Positions 11,913 through 21,587 of a stretch of 64,000 bases of DNA are shown here, piece by piece; the first letter of the stretch is position 1; each line of letters opens with the position of its first letter. Under the pieces are notes generated by a model. That model made no database searches, was not told the origin of the DNA, and saw only the letters and a program-made list of their open reading frames with translations. The translations under genes were made by a program, and so were the position numbers. This DNA is from Streptomyces sp. NBC_00376 (lineage in GTDB: Bacteria > Actinomycetota > Actinomycetes > Streptomycetales > Streptomycetaceae). Where the stretch lies: the NCBI RefSeq assembly GCF_036077095.1, contig NZ_CP107960.1, positions 3,224,001 to 3,288,000 on the forward strand. The letters run 5' to 3'.

Positions 11913-12611
11913 ATGGCAGGTACCGGAGACATCGAGCACTGGGCGCCGGGTGATCAGATCCTGTGGCGCTACCGCCGCAACGGCGCGCCGGCGGGGTCCG
12001 GGGCGCCGGAGCGGGCCCCGGACCCGTTCCACATCTGCCGCCCCGTCACCGTCGTCCAGGACACCGACGAACTGCTCGCGGTGTGGGTGGCACCGGGCAC
12101 CGAGTGCGTGAAGCCGGTGCTGGCGAACGGCAGGGACGTGCACGCCGAGCCGCTCGCCACCCGCTACACCGCCCCGCGCACCACCGCCCGCTCCCCCTGG
12201 CTGGGAAACGGCGTGCTGAAGCTGGCCCGGCCCGGTGAGCCGTGGTCGGTCTGGCTGTTCTGGGAGCCGGTCTGGCAGTTCCGCAGCTGGTACGTGAATC
12301 TGGAGGAACCGCACACCCGCTGGCAGGGCGGCGTCGACTCCGAGGATCACTTTCTCGACATCTCCGTGTACCCGGACCGCAGCTGGGTCTGGCGCGACGA
12401 GGACGAGTTCGCCATGGCGCAGCGGGCCGGCCTGATGGCCCCGCGGACCGCGCGGCGGGTGCGGGAGGCGGGCCGGGCCGCCGTCGGGCTGATCGAGGAG
12501 TGGGGCGCTCCGTTCCGGGACGGCTGGGAGGACTGGCGGCCCGATCCACAATGGCGGGTTCCCGCGCTTCCGGATGACTGGGACCGCACCCCCTCGTATA
12601 CGCCGTCGTGA
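11913..12611 (+). CDS. DUF402 domain protein (232 aa)
   Basis: DUF402 proteins include nucleoside-diphosphate phosphohydrolases. The core is at about residues 90-200: WYVNLEEPHTRWQGGVDSEDHFLDISVYPDRSWVWRDEDEF, with the conserved Asp/Glu-rich, metal-binding pattern. The specific substrate cannot be read from the sequence. A TAAGAT box ends only a few bases before the ATG at 11913 and no RBS is present, so the transcript may be leaderless. Confidence 0.85.
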   Translation: MAGTGDIEHWAPGDQILWRYRRNGAPAGSGAPERAPDPFHICRPVTVVQDTDELLAVWVAPGTECVKPVLANGRDVHAEPLATRYTAPRTTARSPWLGNGVLKLARPGEPWSVWLFWEPVWQFRSWYVNLEEPHTRWQGGVDSEDHFLDISVYPDRSWVWRDEDEFAMAQRAGLMAPRTARRVREAGRAAVGLIEEWGAPFRDGWEDWRPDPQWRVPALPDDWDRTPSYTPS

Positions 12612-12616
12612 GACCC

Positions 12617-12647
12617 TTGATGCACCCCAGGGGGACAAACGTAGGAT
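12617..12647 (+). promoter_or_regulatory. Possible sigma-70-type promoter TTGATG-N19-TAGGAT
   Basis: The boxes are at 12617-12622 and 12642-12647, upstream of the small ORF at 12795 and the phosphatase gene. The 19-bp spacer is longer than ideal, so the call is tentative. Confidence 0.3.
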
Positions 12648-12794
12648 CGTCCTCCGGAGTGCCGCTCCACCCCAACCGGGAGGCGCGGCACCGGACCTGA
12701 CCACAAGTCACCGCACGAGCACCGCGTACTGCATGAGCTGTATGAGCCACATCAGTCGTATGAATCGTATGAACCACTACGAGGGGGTGGAGAC

Positions 12795-12986
12795 GTGCTC
12801 GCTGTTGCCCGCCCCGTCGCCGGAAACGTTGTCACCGGCCAACCCCGCAAGCATCCGGTTTCAGCCCCTCGTTCCGGGGCATCCGGTGACAGCCGTTGTT
12901 ATCGCCGCTCTTGCCGGGGCACAGTAACGCCCCACGAGGTGATTGCCTCATACAACCGGCCCGGACGGACGGAACCCCACGCGTGA
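12795..12986 (+). CDS. Small hypothetical protein coupled to the phosphatase gene (63 aa)
   Basis: The GTG at 12795 is preceded by GAGGGGG at 7-nt spacing, the best RBS in this region. Its TGA overlaps the GTG of the phosphatase gene as GTGA (12983-12986), the usual sign of translational coupling. The product is basic, with three Cys (SRCYRRSCRG) and a VTPHEVIASYNRPGR tail. I recognise no family. It could be a small regulatory partner or only a coupling leader; the overlapping frame 12574-12927 is less likely to be used. Confidence 0.5.
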   Translation: MLAVARPVAGNVVTGQPRKHPVSAPRSGASGDSRCYRRSCRGTVTPHEVIASYNRPGRTEPHA

Positions 12987-14899
12987 CGGAGCACCCCACC
13001 TCCCACGAAGGCCGGCAGCCTCTCGCCGCCCGGTCGCAGGAACGCACCCGGCCGCGGCAGCAGGACGCCGCGCCGGCCGCCTCCCCTGCCACCGCCGCGA
13101 TCCCCGGCCCGGCCGCGGCTCCGGGGTCGGCAGCCGGCCCCGCGACCGGCCCCGCAGGACTCGATCCACAGGCCGCGGCCCGTCGTGAGGGCGACCGGCT
13201 GCGTTTCGTCGGGGCCGCCACCCGGCGGATCGCCCGCGGCATAGACCTGGACGAGATCGTGCTGGGCCTGTGCCGGGCCAGTGTGCCGACGTTCTCCGAC
13301 GCCATACTGGTCTACCTCCGCGACCCGCTCCCGGTCGGTGACGAGCGGCCGGTCTCCCCCTTCGTGCTGCGGCTGCGCCGGTCCGACCGGCTGCGGCTGA
13401 GCGAGGAGGAGACGGACAGCTCGTCGGAGACCGAGCGGCTGCGGCTGCCCGTCATCGATCCGCACGGCGACCTGACGCCGGCGGCCGAGCTGTGCGAGGT
13501 CCGCTCCGGCGGCGCGCTGGCCGAGGTGCTGCGCGGGGTGCGGCCGGTCTTCGGGGACTCGGCGGCGGCCCGTGCCGCGCTGCCCGAGCTGCTCGGCGCC
13601 GGCCGGACCGTACCCACCGGACACCGCGCGATTCTCGCCCCGCTGCGCGGCCGGCGGCGGGTGATCGGCGCCGCCGTCTTCCTGCGCGGCACGGAGCGGC
13701 CGCCCTTCGAGTCCAACGACCTGCTGGTCGCGGCCCAGCTGGCGACGCACACCGCGCTCGGCATCGACAAGGCCGTGCTGTACGGGCGCGAGGCGTACAT
13801 CGCCGACGAGCTCCAGCGCACCATGCTGCCCGACTCGCTGCCGCAGCCGACCGGCGTCCGGCTCGCCTCCCGCTATCTCCCGGCCGCCGAGACGGCCCGG
13901 GTCGGCGGCGACTGGTACGACGCGATCCCGCTGCCCGGCAGCCGGGTCGCCCTGGTCGTCGGCGATGTCATGGGCCACTCCATGACGTCCGCGGCGATCA
14001 TGGGCCAGCTGCGCACCACCGCGCAGACCCTGGCCCAGCTCGACCTGCCGCCGCAGGAGGTGCTGCACCACCTCGACGAGCAGGCCCAGCGGCTCGGCAG
14101 CGACCGCATGGCGACCTGCCTGTACGCGGTGTACGACCCGGTCGCGCACCGGATCACGATCGCCAACGCCGGGCATCCGCCGCCCGTCCTGCTCCATCTG
14201 GGCGGCCGTGCGGAGGTGCTGCGGGTGCCGCCGGGCGCCCCGATCGGCGTCGGCGGGGTGGACTTCGAGGCCGTCGAGCTGGACGCGCCCGCGGGAGGCA
14301 CGCTGCTGCTGTACACCGACGGCCTGGTGGAGTCCCGGCTGCGGGACGTCTGGACCGGGATCGAGCAGCTGCGCGAACGGCTCGCCGCCACCGCCCGGCT
14401 GACCGGCCCGGACCACTCGCCGCCGCTGGAGGCGCTCTGCGACGACGTGCTGGACATGCTCGGTCCGGGCGACCGGGACGACGACATCGCGCTGCTCGCC
14501 GCCCGGTTCGACGGGATCGCGCCGAGCGATGTCGCGTACTGGCACCTCGAACCGGAGGAGACGGCGCCGGGCCGGGCCCGCAGGCTGGCCCGCCGCGCGC
14601 TCAGCCGCTGGGGCCTCGACGATCTCTCCGACTCGGTGGAGCTGCTGATCAGCGAGGTGGTGACCAATGCGGTGCGTTACGCGGAGCGGCCGGTGACGCT
14701 GCGGCTGCTGCGCACCGACGTGCTGCGCTGCGAGGTCGGCGACGACTCCCCGCAGCTGCCCCGGCAGCGCCGGGCGCGTGACATGGACGAGGGCGGGCGC
14801 GGCCTGTTCCTGGTGAACCGGCTGGCCAGGCGGTGGGGGGCGACACGCCTCTCGACCGGCAAGGTGGTCTGGTTCGAGATGCCGTCCCGGGGCCAGTAG
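12983..14899 (+). CDS. GAF-SpoIIE (PP2C-type) phosphatase with C-terminal HATPase domain (638 aa)
   Basis: A regulatory Ser/Thr phosphatase that probably acts on anti-sigma-factor antagonists. After a Pro/Ala-rich N-terminus (about 1-60), residues 65-270 are GAF-like. The SpoIIE/PP2C domain follows (about 270-510; [50 protein letters not shown]). Residues 520-635 form an RsbW-like ATPase ([24 protein letters not shown]). Such kinase/phosphatase fusions are frequent in Streptomyces stress and development pathways. The start is the GTG that overlaps the upstream small ORF. Confidence 0.92.
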   Translation: MTEHPTSHEGRQPLAARSQERTRPRQQDAAPAASPATAAIPGPAAAPGSAAGPATGPAGLDPQAAARREGDRLRFVGAATRRIARGIDLDEIVLGLCRASVPTFSDAILVYLRDPLPVGDERPVSPFVLRLRRSDRLRLSEEETDSSSETERLRLPVIDPHGDLTPAAELCEVRSGGALAEVLRGVRPVFGDSAAARAALPELLGAGRTVPTGHRAILAPLRGRRRVIGAAVFLRGTERPPFESNDLLVAAQLATHTALGIDKAVLYGREAYIADELQRTMLPDSLPQPTGVRLASRYLPAAETARVGGDWYDAIPLPGSRVALVVGDVMGHSMTSAAIMGQLRTTAQTLAQLDLPPQEVLHHLDEQAQRLGSDRMATCLYAVYDPVAHRITIANAGHPPPVLLHLGGRAEVLRVPPGAPIGVGGVDFEAVELDAPAGGTLLLYTDGLVESRLRDVWTGIEQLRERLAATARLTGPDHSPPLEALCDDVLDMLGPGDRDDDIALLAARFDGIAPSDVAYWHLEPEETAPGRARRLARRALSRWGLDDLSDSVELLISEVVTNAVRYAERPVTLRLLRTDVLRCEVGDDSPQLPRQRRARDMDEGGRGLFLVNRLARRWGATRLSTGKVVWFEMPSRGQ

Positions 14900-15056
14900 C
14901 CGGGCCGGCGAAGGAGCGGCACAAGGGCATGGAACGGGCGCGGGGCAGAGCCCTGTACGCAGGGTAGCGAAATGTTGCCGACCTCCTGTCGGCGGGTTTG
15001 ACTTCAGTCGTGAACGAGACGGCCTGACCGAAACCCCCACCGACGGGAGGACGCTC

Positions 15057-16526
15057 GTGTCCGAGGAATCGAAGACCAAGAACACCCCGTACACCACGAA
15101 CAACGCCGGAATCCCGGTGGAGAGCGATGAACACTCGCTCACTGTCGGATCCGACGGACCGATTCTGCTCCAGGACCACTACCTCATCGAGAAGATGGCC
15201 CAGTTCAACCGCGAACGGGTCCCCGAACGAGTGGTTCACGCCAAGGGTTCCGGCGCGTACGGCACCTTCAAGGTGACCAACGACGTCAGCCAGTTCACCA
15301 AGGCCGACCTGTTCCAGCCGGGCAAGCAGACCGCCATGCTCGCCCGCTTCTCCACGGTCGCCGGGGAGCAGGGTTCCCCCGACACCTGGCGGGACCCTCG
15401 TGGATTCGCCCTGAAGTTCTACACCGAGCAGGGCAACTACGACATGGTCGGCAACAACACGCCGATCTTCTTCGTGCGTGACCCCATGAAGTTCCAGGAC
15501 TTCATCCGCTCGCAGAAGCGCCGCCCGGACAGCGCGGTGCGCGACCACGACATGCAGTGGGACTTCTGGACCCTGTCCCCCGAGTCCGCGCACATGGTGA
15601 CGTGGCTGATGGGCGACCGGGGCATCCCGAAGACGTACCGCCATATGAACGGCTACAGCTCGCACACCTACATGTGGGTCAACGCGGGCGGCGAGCGGTT
15701 CTGGGTGAAGTACCGCTTCAAGACCGACCAGGGCATCGACTTCTACACGCAGGACGAGGCCGACCGGATGGCCGGTGTGGACGGCGACGTCCACCGCCGC
15801 GACCTGTTCGAGGCGATCAAGCGCGGTGACCACCCGAGCTGGACGCTGTACATCCAGGTCATGCCGTTCGACGACGCACCGGACTACCGGTTCAACCCGT
15901 TCGACCTCACGAAGGTGTGGCCGCACGGCGACTACCCGGAGATCGAAGTCGGCCGGATGACGCTGAACGAGAACCCGGAGGACTTCTTCGTCCACATCGA
16001 GCAGGCGTCCTTCGAGCCGTCGAACCTGGTGCCCGGCATCGGTCCGTCGCCCGACAAGATGCTGCTCGGCCGGCTCTTCTCGTACCCGGACACCCACCGG
16101 TACAGGATCGGCCCGAACTACGCGCAGCTGCCCCCGAACCGTCCGCGGTTCGGCCGGAACTCGTACGCGAAGGACGGCCCGATGCGGTACGAGCCGAGCC
16201 GTACGGGAGCGGTCTACGCACCGAACTCCTACGGCGGCCCGGCGGCGGACACCGCGCGCTACGGCGACCCGGCGGGCTGGGCGACGGCGGGCGAGATGGT
16301 CCACGAGGCGTACAAGCTGCACAGCGAGGACGACGACTGGGGCCAGGCGGGCACCATGGTGCGCAAGGTGCTCGACGACGCGGCCCGCGAGCGGCTGGTA
16401 GGGAACATTTCCGGCCATCTGCTGGACGGTGTGAGCGCCCCGGTCCTGGAGCGCGCGCTGCAGTACTGGCGCAACGTGGACAAGGACCTCGGCGACCGGA
16501 TCGCCAAGAAGGTCAACGGCGGCTGA
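15057..16526 (+). CDS. katA: Monofunctional haem catalase (489 aa)
   Basis: Decomposes hydrogen peroxide. It is a small-subunit catalase with distal His61 ([11 protein letters not shown]), Asn134 (VGNNTPIFF) and the proximal-Tyr signature [14 protein letters not shown]. Length fits clade 3. GGGAGG precedes the GTG at 15057. The symbol is by similarity to the Streptomyces vegetative catalase; other paralogue names are possible. No catR-type regulator is adjacent. A TTGACT box lies about 55 bp upstream. Confidence 0.95.
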   Translation: MSEESKTKNTPYTTNNAGIPVESDEHSLTVGSDGPILLQDHYLIEKMAQFNRERVPERVVHAKGSGAYGTFKVTNDVSQFTKADLFQPGKQTAMLARFSTVAGEQGSPDTWRDPRGFALKFYTEQGNYDMVGNNTPIFFVRDPMKFQDFIRSQKRRPDSAVRDHDMQWDFWTLSPESAHMVTWLMGDRGIPKTYRHMNGYSSHTYMWVNAGGERFWVKYRFKTDQGIDFYTQDEADRMAGVDGDVHRRDLFEAIKRGDHPSWTLYIQVMPFDDAPDYRFNPFDLTKVWPHGDYPEIEVGRMTLNENPEDFFVHIEQASFEPSNLVPGIGPSPDKMLLGRLFSYPDTHRYRIGPNYAQLPPNRPRFGRNSYAKDGPMRYEPSRTGAVYAPNSYGGPAADTARYGDPAGWATAGEMVHEAYKLHSEDDDWGQAGTMVRKVLDDAARERLVGNISGHLLDGVSAPVLERALQYWRNVDKDLGDRIAKKVNGG

Positions 16527-16540
16527 CCCACGGGAAAGGG

Positions 16541-16574
16541 GTCAGGGGCGGTGCCGGCCGGCACCGCCCCTGAC
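16541..16574. terminator. Perfect 34-bp palindrome between catalase and PBP genes
   Basis: GTCAGGGGCGGTGCCGG and its exact complement with essentially no loop, 15 bp after the catalase stop and 28 bp before the end of the convergent PBP gene. It is a likely bidirectional terminator. Confidence 0.85.
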
Positions 16575-16601
16575 TCATGTGTTCATCGTCGGCTCAGGCG
16601 C

Positions 16602-18857
16602 TCATCGGGCGGGAGGAGCATTGTTGACGATGTTGTTCTCGTTGCCGTCGGCCGGCTTGCCGGGGACCCCGCCGCTGCCCGGCGGCTCCGGGGACTGGGT
16701 CGGCGGCGGCACGTCCGGGGACTGGGTCGGCGGCGGCACGTCCGGCGACTGGGTCGGCGGCACGTCGGGCGACTTGCTCGCGCTCTGCGAGGGCACGTCC
16801 GGCGACTGCGACGCGGTCGTGTCGGTGCTCGCCGTCTGCGAGGGGGTCGTCGAAGGCGAGGACGGGACGGTGGACTGTCCGCGCTCGACGTCCTCCAGGT
16901 CGAACTGGGCACTGGAGCCGCCGCCCAGCGCGCCGAGCGTGTAGTCCGCCCAGATCTGCGCCGGGAAGCCACCGCCGTTGGCCCGGCCGGAGTTGGCCGT
17001 GCCGGTCAGGCTGACCTGGCCGCCGCCCTCCTTGGGCGATTCACCGAAGAGCGCGACGACGGTGGTGAGCTCGGGGGTGTAGCCGGCGAACCAGGCCGAC
17101 TTGTTGTTCTCCGACGTACCCGTCTTGCCCGCCGCCTCGTACGCCGAGGTGTTGGCCGCCCGGCCGGAGCCGCTGTCCACCACGCCGGTCAGCACGGAGG
17201 TCACGGTGTCGGCGGACTTGCGGCTGATCACCTGGCTGCCGACGCCCTCGACCGGCTCGACCGTCCGCTCACGGTGCTTGGCCGACTTCACGATGAACGG
17301 GGTGACCTTCTTGCCGTGGTTGTCGAGCGTGGCGTACGCGCCCGCCATGTCCCACGTCGAGGCGTTCATGGTGCCGAGCGTGATGGCGGGGCGCTCAGGG
17401 AAGTTCTTGTCCGGTACGCCGAGGGCCAGCGCGGTCTTCTTCACCGCGGGCGGGCCGACGTCGACGACCATCTGCGCGAAGACCGAGTTGATCGACGCGT
17501 TCATCGCCTTCTGCACGGTGACGCTGCCGTAACTCTGGTTGTCCTCGTTCTCCGGGGCGAACGGGGTGTCGCTGCCCACCACGGGCCGCTTGCTGGTGCC
17601 GTCGTAGCGGGTGTTGACGCCGATCAGGTCGCCGTCCTGGGTCTTCGACCCGTTCTCCAGCGCGGAGGCGAACACCAGCGGCTTGAAGGTGGAGGCCGGC
17701 TGGTAGTCCCGGCGGGTGGCGTTGGAGAAGTAGTGCTGGGTGTAGCCCGCCCCGCCGTACATCGCGACGACGGCGCCGGTCTTCGGGTCGACGGAGGTGG
17801 CGCCCGCCTGGACGGTCGCGTCGACCTTGTTGCCCTTGCGGTCCAGCTTGGACTCCAGCTGGCGGTCGACGGACTGCTCCAGCTGCTTCTGCCGCTTCTT
17901 GTCGATGTTGAGCGTGAAGGTCCAGCCGCCGGCCTGCCGCATCTCCGCGGTGATGCCCTGCTTCTCCAGCTCGTTGTTGGCCGCCTCGACGAGGTAACCG
18001 GTCTGGCCCTCCATGCCCTTGGCGGGCTTGGCCTTGCCCGGGACCGGGAACTCGAGCTTGTCGCGCTCGGCCTTGTCGAGCCAGTGCATCTCGACCATGT
18101 TGTCGAGGGTGTAGCCCCAGCGCTCCTTGACCAGCTTCTTGCCGGTCTCGCTCGCGGTCTGCCAGTCGTACTGGCTGGGCGCCTGGAGCACCGAGGCCAG
18201 GTAGGCACCCTGGGAGACGGTGAGGTCCTTGGCGTCGACCCCGTAGTAGGCCTGCGCGGCGGCCTGGATGCCGCTCGCGCCGCGCCCGTAGTACGCGGTG
18301 TTGATGTACCCGGCGAGGATGTATTCCTTGCTCTTCTTGCTGTCGACCTTGAGCGAGATCACCAGTTCCTTGAGCTTCCGGCTGATCGTCGGGTCCTGCG
18401 TCAGGTAGTAGTTCTTCACGTACTGCTGGGTGATGGTCGAGCCACCCTGCTTGCCCTTGCCGCTGAGGGTGTTGAGGAGCCCGCGCGCGGTGCCCTTCAG
18501 GTCGACGCCCTGGTCGTCGTAGAAGGACTTGTTCTCGGCGGCGACGAAGGTGTGCTGCACCTTCAGGGGCACCTCGGCCAGATCCACGATCTGACGGTTG
18601 ACCCCGTCCGAGCCGGTCCGGGTCAGCAGTGACCCGTCGCTGTACTGGTAGACGTTGCTCTGCCGCTCGGCCAGGGCGTTGGCCTTCGGGATGTCCACGT
18701 ACATGTAGAGGGCGACGAAGGCGCCCATGATCAGCAGGCAGAATCCGAAGAAGGCGCCCAGCATCTTCTTCCAGGTGAAGAGTCTGCGTATGCCGCCGCT
18801 CTTCGCGGCCCGCCGCGCTCCGCGCCGCTGGGCTCGTCGCGCATCCGCTCGACCCAT
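16602..18857 (-). CDS. Class A penicillin-binding protein (751 aa)
   Basis: Bifunctional peptidoglycan synthase anchored by one membrane segment (about residues 32-55). The GT51 glycosyltransferase domain is at about 85-260 (VAAENKSFYDDQGVD, GGSTITQQYVKNYYL). The transpeptidase domain is at about 340-650, with active-site STFK, SIN and KTGTSE motifs. The C-terminal tail (about 665-751) is Ser/Thr/Pro-rich with three near-identical PPPTQSPDV repeats, probably a wall-spanning flexible region. It converges on the catalase gene. Confidence 0.95.
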   Translation of the reverse strand: MGRADARRAQRRGARRAAKSGGIRRLFTWKKMLGAFFGFCLLIMGAFVALYMYVDIPKANALAERQSNVYQYSDGSLLTRTGSDGVNRQIVDLAEVPLKVQHTFVAAENKSFYDDQGVDLKGTARGLLNTLSGKGKQGGSTITQQYVKNYYLTQDPTISRKLKELVISLKVDSKKSKEYILAGYINTAYYGRGASGIQAAAQAYYGVDAKDLTVSQGAYLASVLQAPSQYDWQTASETGKKLVKERWGYTLDNMVEMHWLDKAERDKLEFPVPGKAKPAKGMEGQTGYLVEAANNELEKQGITAEMRQAGGWTFTLNIDKKRQKQLEQSVDRQLESKLDRKGNKVDATVQAGATSVDPKTGAVVAMYGGAGYTQHYFSNATRRDYQPASTFKPLVFASALENGSKTQDGDLIGVNTRYDGTSKRPVVGSDTPFAPENEDNQSYGSVTVQKAMNASINSVFAQMVVDVGPPAVKKTALALGVPDKNFPERPAITLGTMNASTWDMAGAYATLDNHGKKVTPFIVKSAKHRERTVEPVEGVGSQVISRKSADTVTSVLTGVVDSGSGRAANTSAYEAAGKTGTSENNKSAWFAGYTPELTTVVALFGESPKEGGGQVSLTGTANSGRANGGGFPAQIWADYTLGALGGGSSAQFDLEDVERGQSTVPSSPSTTPSQTASTDTTASQSPDVPSQSASKSPDVPPTQSPDVPPPTQSPDVPPPTQSPEPPGSGGVPGKPADGNENNIVNNAPPAR
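16687..16773. repeat. 27-bp tandem repeat in the 3' end of the PBP gene
   Basis: Units at 16687-16713, 16714-16740 and 16741-16764 (the last 3 bp shorter), plus a partial copy. They encode the PPPTQSPDV repeats of the protein tail, and unit length keeps the frame. Copy number may vary between strains. Confidence 0.85.
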
Positions 18858-19026
18858 CGCTGTGTTGCTCCCGTTTCTCTGCTCGACCAGATCCGCTCAG
18901 CCGAACCAGCTAACACCGTCGGCCAGGACAAAAAGCGAGCGATGCGGTCTTTTGCGGACGTGACAATCAGCACCCGTTCTTAAGGGAACCGACTCATGAA
19001 GGGTGCCCAAGGTTGCGAGCACAGGT

Positions 19027-19042
19027 AATGTGTAATCACATT
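19027..19042. promoter_or_regulatory. Inverted repeat AATGTG-TAAT-CACATT upstream of the SPFH gene
   Basis: Perfect 6-bp arms around TAAT, 38 bp before the ATG at 19080 and within the likely promoter of the SPFH-RHH operon. It is probably an operator. The coupled ribbon-helix-helix protein is a candidate binder; this is inference. Confidence 0.45.
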
Positions 19043-19079
19043 GCTAGCACCGAGCCGGCCTTTCGAAACGGGGGATCCC

Positions 19080-20051
19080 ATGACTGATCACGACAATCCG
19101 CACACCACGACCGCCCTTGCCACCGACCTCGCTCCCGACACGCCCCAGATGCCCGAACCGCAGGTGAGAGAGGTCACGGCGCACAGCATTCCCGGCGGTC
19201 TCGGCCTGCTGCTGACCGTGGTCGGCGTGATCGCCGGTATCGGTCTCGCCATCGTCGGCGGCGTCGTCGGCTCGAACGGCAACAACGGCCTGGGCGTCCC
19301 GGTCTGCATCTTCGGGGTGCTGCTCGTCATCGTCTCGTTCTTCTGCATGACGGGTGTGAAGATGGTCGCACCGGGCGAGGCCCGGGTGATCCAGCTCTTC
19401 GGCCGGTACGTCGGCACGATCCGCGCCGACGGGCTCCGCTGGATCAACCCGCTCACCAGCAGCCGGAAGATCTCCACCCGGGTCCGTAACCACGAGACCG
19501 CGGTCCTGAAGGTCAACGACGCCTACGGCAACCCGATCGAGCTCGCCGCGATCGTCGTCTGGAAGGTCGAGGACACCGCGCAGGCGCTCTTCGAGGTCGA
19601 CGACTTCCTGGAGTTCGTCGCCACCCAGACCGAGGCGGCCGTCCGGCACATCGCGATCGAGTACCCGTACGACGCCCACGACGAGGGCGGCCTCTCGCTG
19701 CGCGGCAACGCGGAGGAGATCACCGAGAAGCTGGCCGTGGAGCTCACCGCCCGGGTCCAGGCCGCCGGCGTACGGATCATCGAGTCGCGCTTCAGCCACC
19801 TCGCGTACGCCCCCGAGATCGCCTCCGCGATGCTCCAGCGCCAGCAGGCCGGCGCGGTGGTCGCGGCCCGGCAGCAGATCGTCGAGGGTGCGGTCGGCAT
19901 GGTCGAGATGGCGCTCACCCGGATCGCCGAGCAGGACATCGTCGAGCTCGACTCGGAGCGCAAGGCGGCCATGGTCAGCAATCTGATGGTGGTGCTGTGC
20001 GGTGACCGCGCGGCCCAGCCGGTCCTGAACACGGGCACTCTTTACCAGTGA
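19080..20051 (+). CDS. SPFH/Band 7 (stomatin/flotillin-like) membrane protein (323 aa)
   Basis: A membrane scaffold-type protein. Two adjacent hydrophobic segments (about 38-65 and 72-95) precede the SPFH domain (about 95-270), which begins [20 protein letters not shown] and continues with [26 protein letters not shown] and [33 protein letters not shown] precedes the ATG. The gene overlaps the next one by GTGA, so they form an operon. Roles of such proteins in Streptomyces are poorly defined; membrane-domain organisation is the family expectation. Confidence 0.9.
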   Translation: MTDHDNPHTTTALATDLAPDTPQMPEPQVREVTAHSIPGGLGLLLTVVGVIAGIGLAIVGGVVGSNGNNGLGVPVCIFGVLLVIVSFFCMTGVKMVAPGEARVIQLFGRYVGTIRADGLRWINPLTSSRKISTRVRNHETAVLKVNDAYGNPIELAAIVVWKVEDTAQALFEVDDFLEFVATQTEAAVRHIAIEYPYDAHDEGGLSLRGNAEEITEKLAVELTARVQAAGVRIIESRFSHLAYAPEIASAMLQRQQAGAVVAARQQIVEGAVGMVEMALTRIAEQDIVELDSERKAAMVSNLMVVLCGDRAAQPVLNTGTLYQ

Positions 20052-20296
20052 CCGAACAGACCCCGCCGGCCCGCAGGACCCCGCCGCAGCGCAAACAGAT
20101 GCTGCTGCGGCTGGATCCCGCGGTGCATGACGCGCTGGCCCGCTGGGCCTCGGACGAACTGCGCAGCGCGAACGCCCAGATCGAGTTCCTGCTGCGCAGG
20201 GCGCTGGCGGAGGCGGGCCGCCTGCCGGGCACGGCACGGCCGATCCCCCGCCGTGGGCGACCCCCGAAGGATGCTCCGGGCCCGCCCGGCGCCTGA
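20048..20296 (+). CDS. Ribbon-helix-helix (Arc-like) DNA-binding protein (82 aa)
   Basis: Residues 17-60 (KQMLLRLDPAVHDALARWA..LRSANAQIEFLLRRAL) match the Arc/CopG-like RHH fold, with the beta strand MLLRLDP. The C-terminal RRGRPPK resembles an AT-hook. It is translationally coupled to the SPFH gene through a GTGA overlap and followed by the hairpin at 20315-20340. It may autoregulate the operon; no toxin partner is seen. Confidence 0.82.
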   Translation: MTEQTPPARRTPPQRKQMLLRLDPAVHDALARWASDELRSANAQIEFLLRRALAEAGRLPGTARPIPRRGRPPKDAPGPPGA

Positions 20297-20314
20297 GCCC
20301 CGGGGTTCCGGAAG

Positions 20315-20340
20315 CCGGGGTTCCAGGAGTGGAACCCCGG
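20315..20340. terminator. Hairpin after the SPFH-RHH operon
   Basis: CCGGGGTTCC and its exact complement around AGGAGT, 18 bp after the RHH stop. Its right arm touches the GTATACAC repeats of the PadR promoter. Confidence 0.65.
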
Positions 20341-20372
20341 TATACACCAGAGGTATACACGCCGTGTACAGT
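20340..20372 (+). promoter_or_regulatory. Promoter/operator of the PadR-ABC operon
   Basis: Direct repeats GTATACAC at 20340-20347 and 20353-20360 (13-bp period) and an inverted GTGTAC at 20365-20370. A TACAGT -10-like box at 20367-20372 lies 7 nt before the ATG at 20380, suggesting a leaderless, self-repressed transcript. PadR regulators typically bind ATGTATACAT-like dyads; assignment to this PadR is inference. Confidence 0.6.
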
Positions 20373-20379
20373 GCTCGGC

Positions 20380-20904
20380 ATGTCAATCGGTCACACCCTG
20401 CTCGGACTCCTGGAGTCCGGCCCCCGCCACGGCTACGACCTCAAGCGGACGTTCGACGAGAAGTTCGGTCAAGACCGCCCCCTGCACTACGGCCAGGTCT
20501 ACTCGACCATGTCCCGGCTGCTCAAGAACGGCCTCGTCGAGGTCGACGGCGTCGAGAGCGGCGGCGGCCCGGAGCGCAAGCGGTACGCCATCACCGAGGC
20601 CGGGATCACCGATGTCAGCTCCTGGCTCGCGCAACCGGAGAAGCCCGAGCCGTACCTCCAGTCGACGCTCTACACCAAGGTCGTCCTGGCCCTGCTCACC
20701 GGTCGCAGCGCCGAGGCCCTGCTGGACACCCAGCGCACCGAGCATCTGCGCCTGATGCGCATACTCACCGACCGCAAGCGCAAGGGCGACCTCGCCGATC
20801 AGCTGATCTGCGACCACGCCCTCTTCCACCTCGAAGCCGATCTGCGCTGGCTGGAACTGACCGCCGCCCGGCTCGACCGGCTCGCCGCGGAGGTGTCCGC
20901 GTGA
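20380..20904 (+). CDS. PadR family transcriptional regulator (174 aa)
   Basis: Winged-helix repressor (about residues 5-75: HTLLGLLESGPRHGYDLKRTFDEKF..LHYGQVYSTMSRLLKNGLVEV) with a C-terminal helical dimerisation domain. It is the first gene of an operon with an ABC ATPase and an FtsX-like permease joined by GTGA and ATGA overlaps. By family precedent it represses the transporter until a toxic ligand binds. The start at 20380 fits the leaderless promoter better than an upstream ATG at 20329. Confidence 0.93.
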   Translation: MSIGHTLLGLLESGPRHGYDLKRTFDEKFGQDRPLHYGQVYSTMSRLLKNGLVEVDGVESGGGPERKRYAITEAGITDVSSWLAQPEKPEPYLQSTLYTKVVLALLTGRSAEALLDTQRTEHLRLMRILTDRKRKGDLADQLICDHALFHLEADLRWLELTAARLDRLAAEVSA

Positions 20905-21587
20905 TCCCCGCCGGCTCCCTGCTCAGCGCCGACGGCCTGCACAAGGCGTACGGCCGGACGCCCGCGCTCGACGGCGCGTCGTTCTCCATCCACCCCGGCG
21001 AGGTCGTCGCCGTGATGGGCCCCTCCGGCTCCGGCAAGTCGACCCTGCTGCACTGCCTCGCCGGCATCGTCACCCCCGACCGGGGCACGATCACCTACGC
21101 GGGCCGCGAGCTCTCCGCGATGTCGGACGCCCAACGCAGCGCCCTGCGCCGCACCGAGTTCGGCTTCGTCTTCCAGTTCGGCCAGCTCGTCCCGGAGCTG
21201 ACCTGCGTGGAGAACGTCGCCCTGCCGATCCGGCTCAACGGCGCCAGGCGCAAGGACGCCGAGCTCACCGCCCGCCACTGGCTGGAGCGCCTGGAGGTCG
21301 AGGGCGTCGGCGCCAAGCGTCCCGGCGAGATCTCCGGCGGGCAGGGACAGCGCGTCGCCGTGGCCCGCGCGCTGGCCGCCTCGCCCAAGGTGATCTTCGC
21401 CGACGAACCGACCGGCGCCCTGGACTCCCTCAACGGCGAACGGGTCATGGAGCTGCTCACCGAGGCGGCCCGGTCGACCAACGTCGCCGTGGTCCTGGTG
21501 ACCCACGAGGCCCGGGTAGCCGCGTACTCCGACCGCGACGTCACCGTGCGCGACGGCCGGACCCGTGACCTGGAGCACGCCGTATGA
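20901..21587 (+). CDS. ABC transporter ATP-binding protein, MacB/LolD-like (228 aa)
   Basis: Walker A GPSGSGKST, Q-loop region FQFGQLVPELT, signature ISGGQGQRVAVARAL, Walker B VIFADEPTGALDS and the H-loop VTHEARVAAYSDR are all intact. It starts with a GTG overlapping the PadR stop and ends overlapping the permease ATG. It powers the FtsX-type permease at 21584; export of an antimicrobial or envelope-stress compound is likely but the substrate is unknown. Confidence 0.95.
   Translation: MIPAGSLLSADGLHKAYGRTPALDGASFSIHPGEVVAVMGPSGSGKSTLLHCLAGIVTPDRGTITYAGRELSAMSDAQRSALRRTEFGFVFQFGQLVPELTCVENVALPIRLNGARRKDAELTARHWLERLEVEGVGAKRPGEISGGQGQRVAVARALAASPKVIFADEPTGALDSLNGERVMELLTEAARSTNVAVVLVTHEARVAAYSDRDVTVRDGRTRDLEHAV

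Noticed and set aside
10452..12704. 750-residue minus-strand frame over fumC and the DUF402 gene
   Set aside because: Antisense to two genes with clear family signatures and no plausible start signals of its own.
12574..12927. 117-residue plus-strand frame overlapping the small coupled ORF
   Set aside because: Begins inside the DUF402 gene, has no RBS at its internal ATGs and overlaps the better-supported GTG 12795 ORF in another frame.
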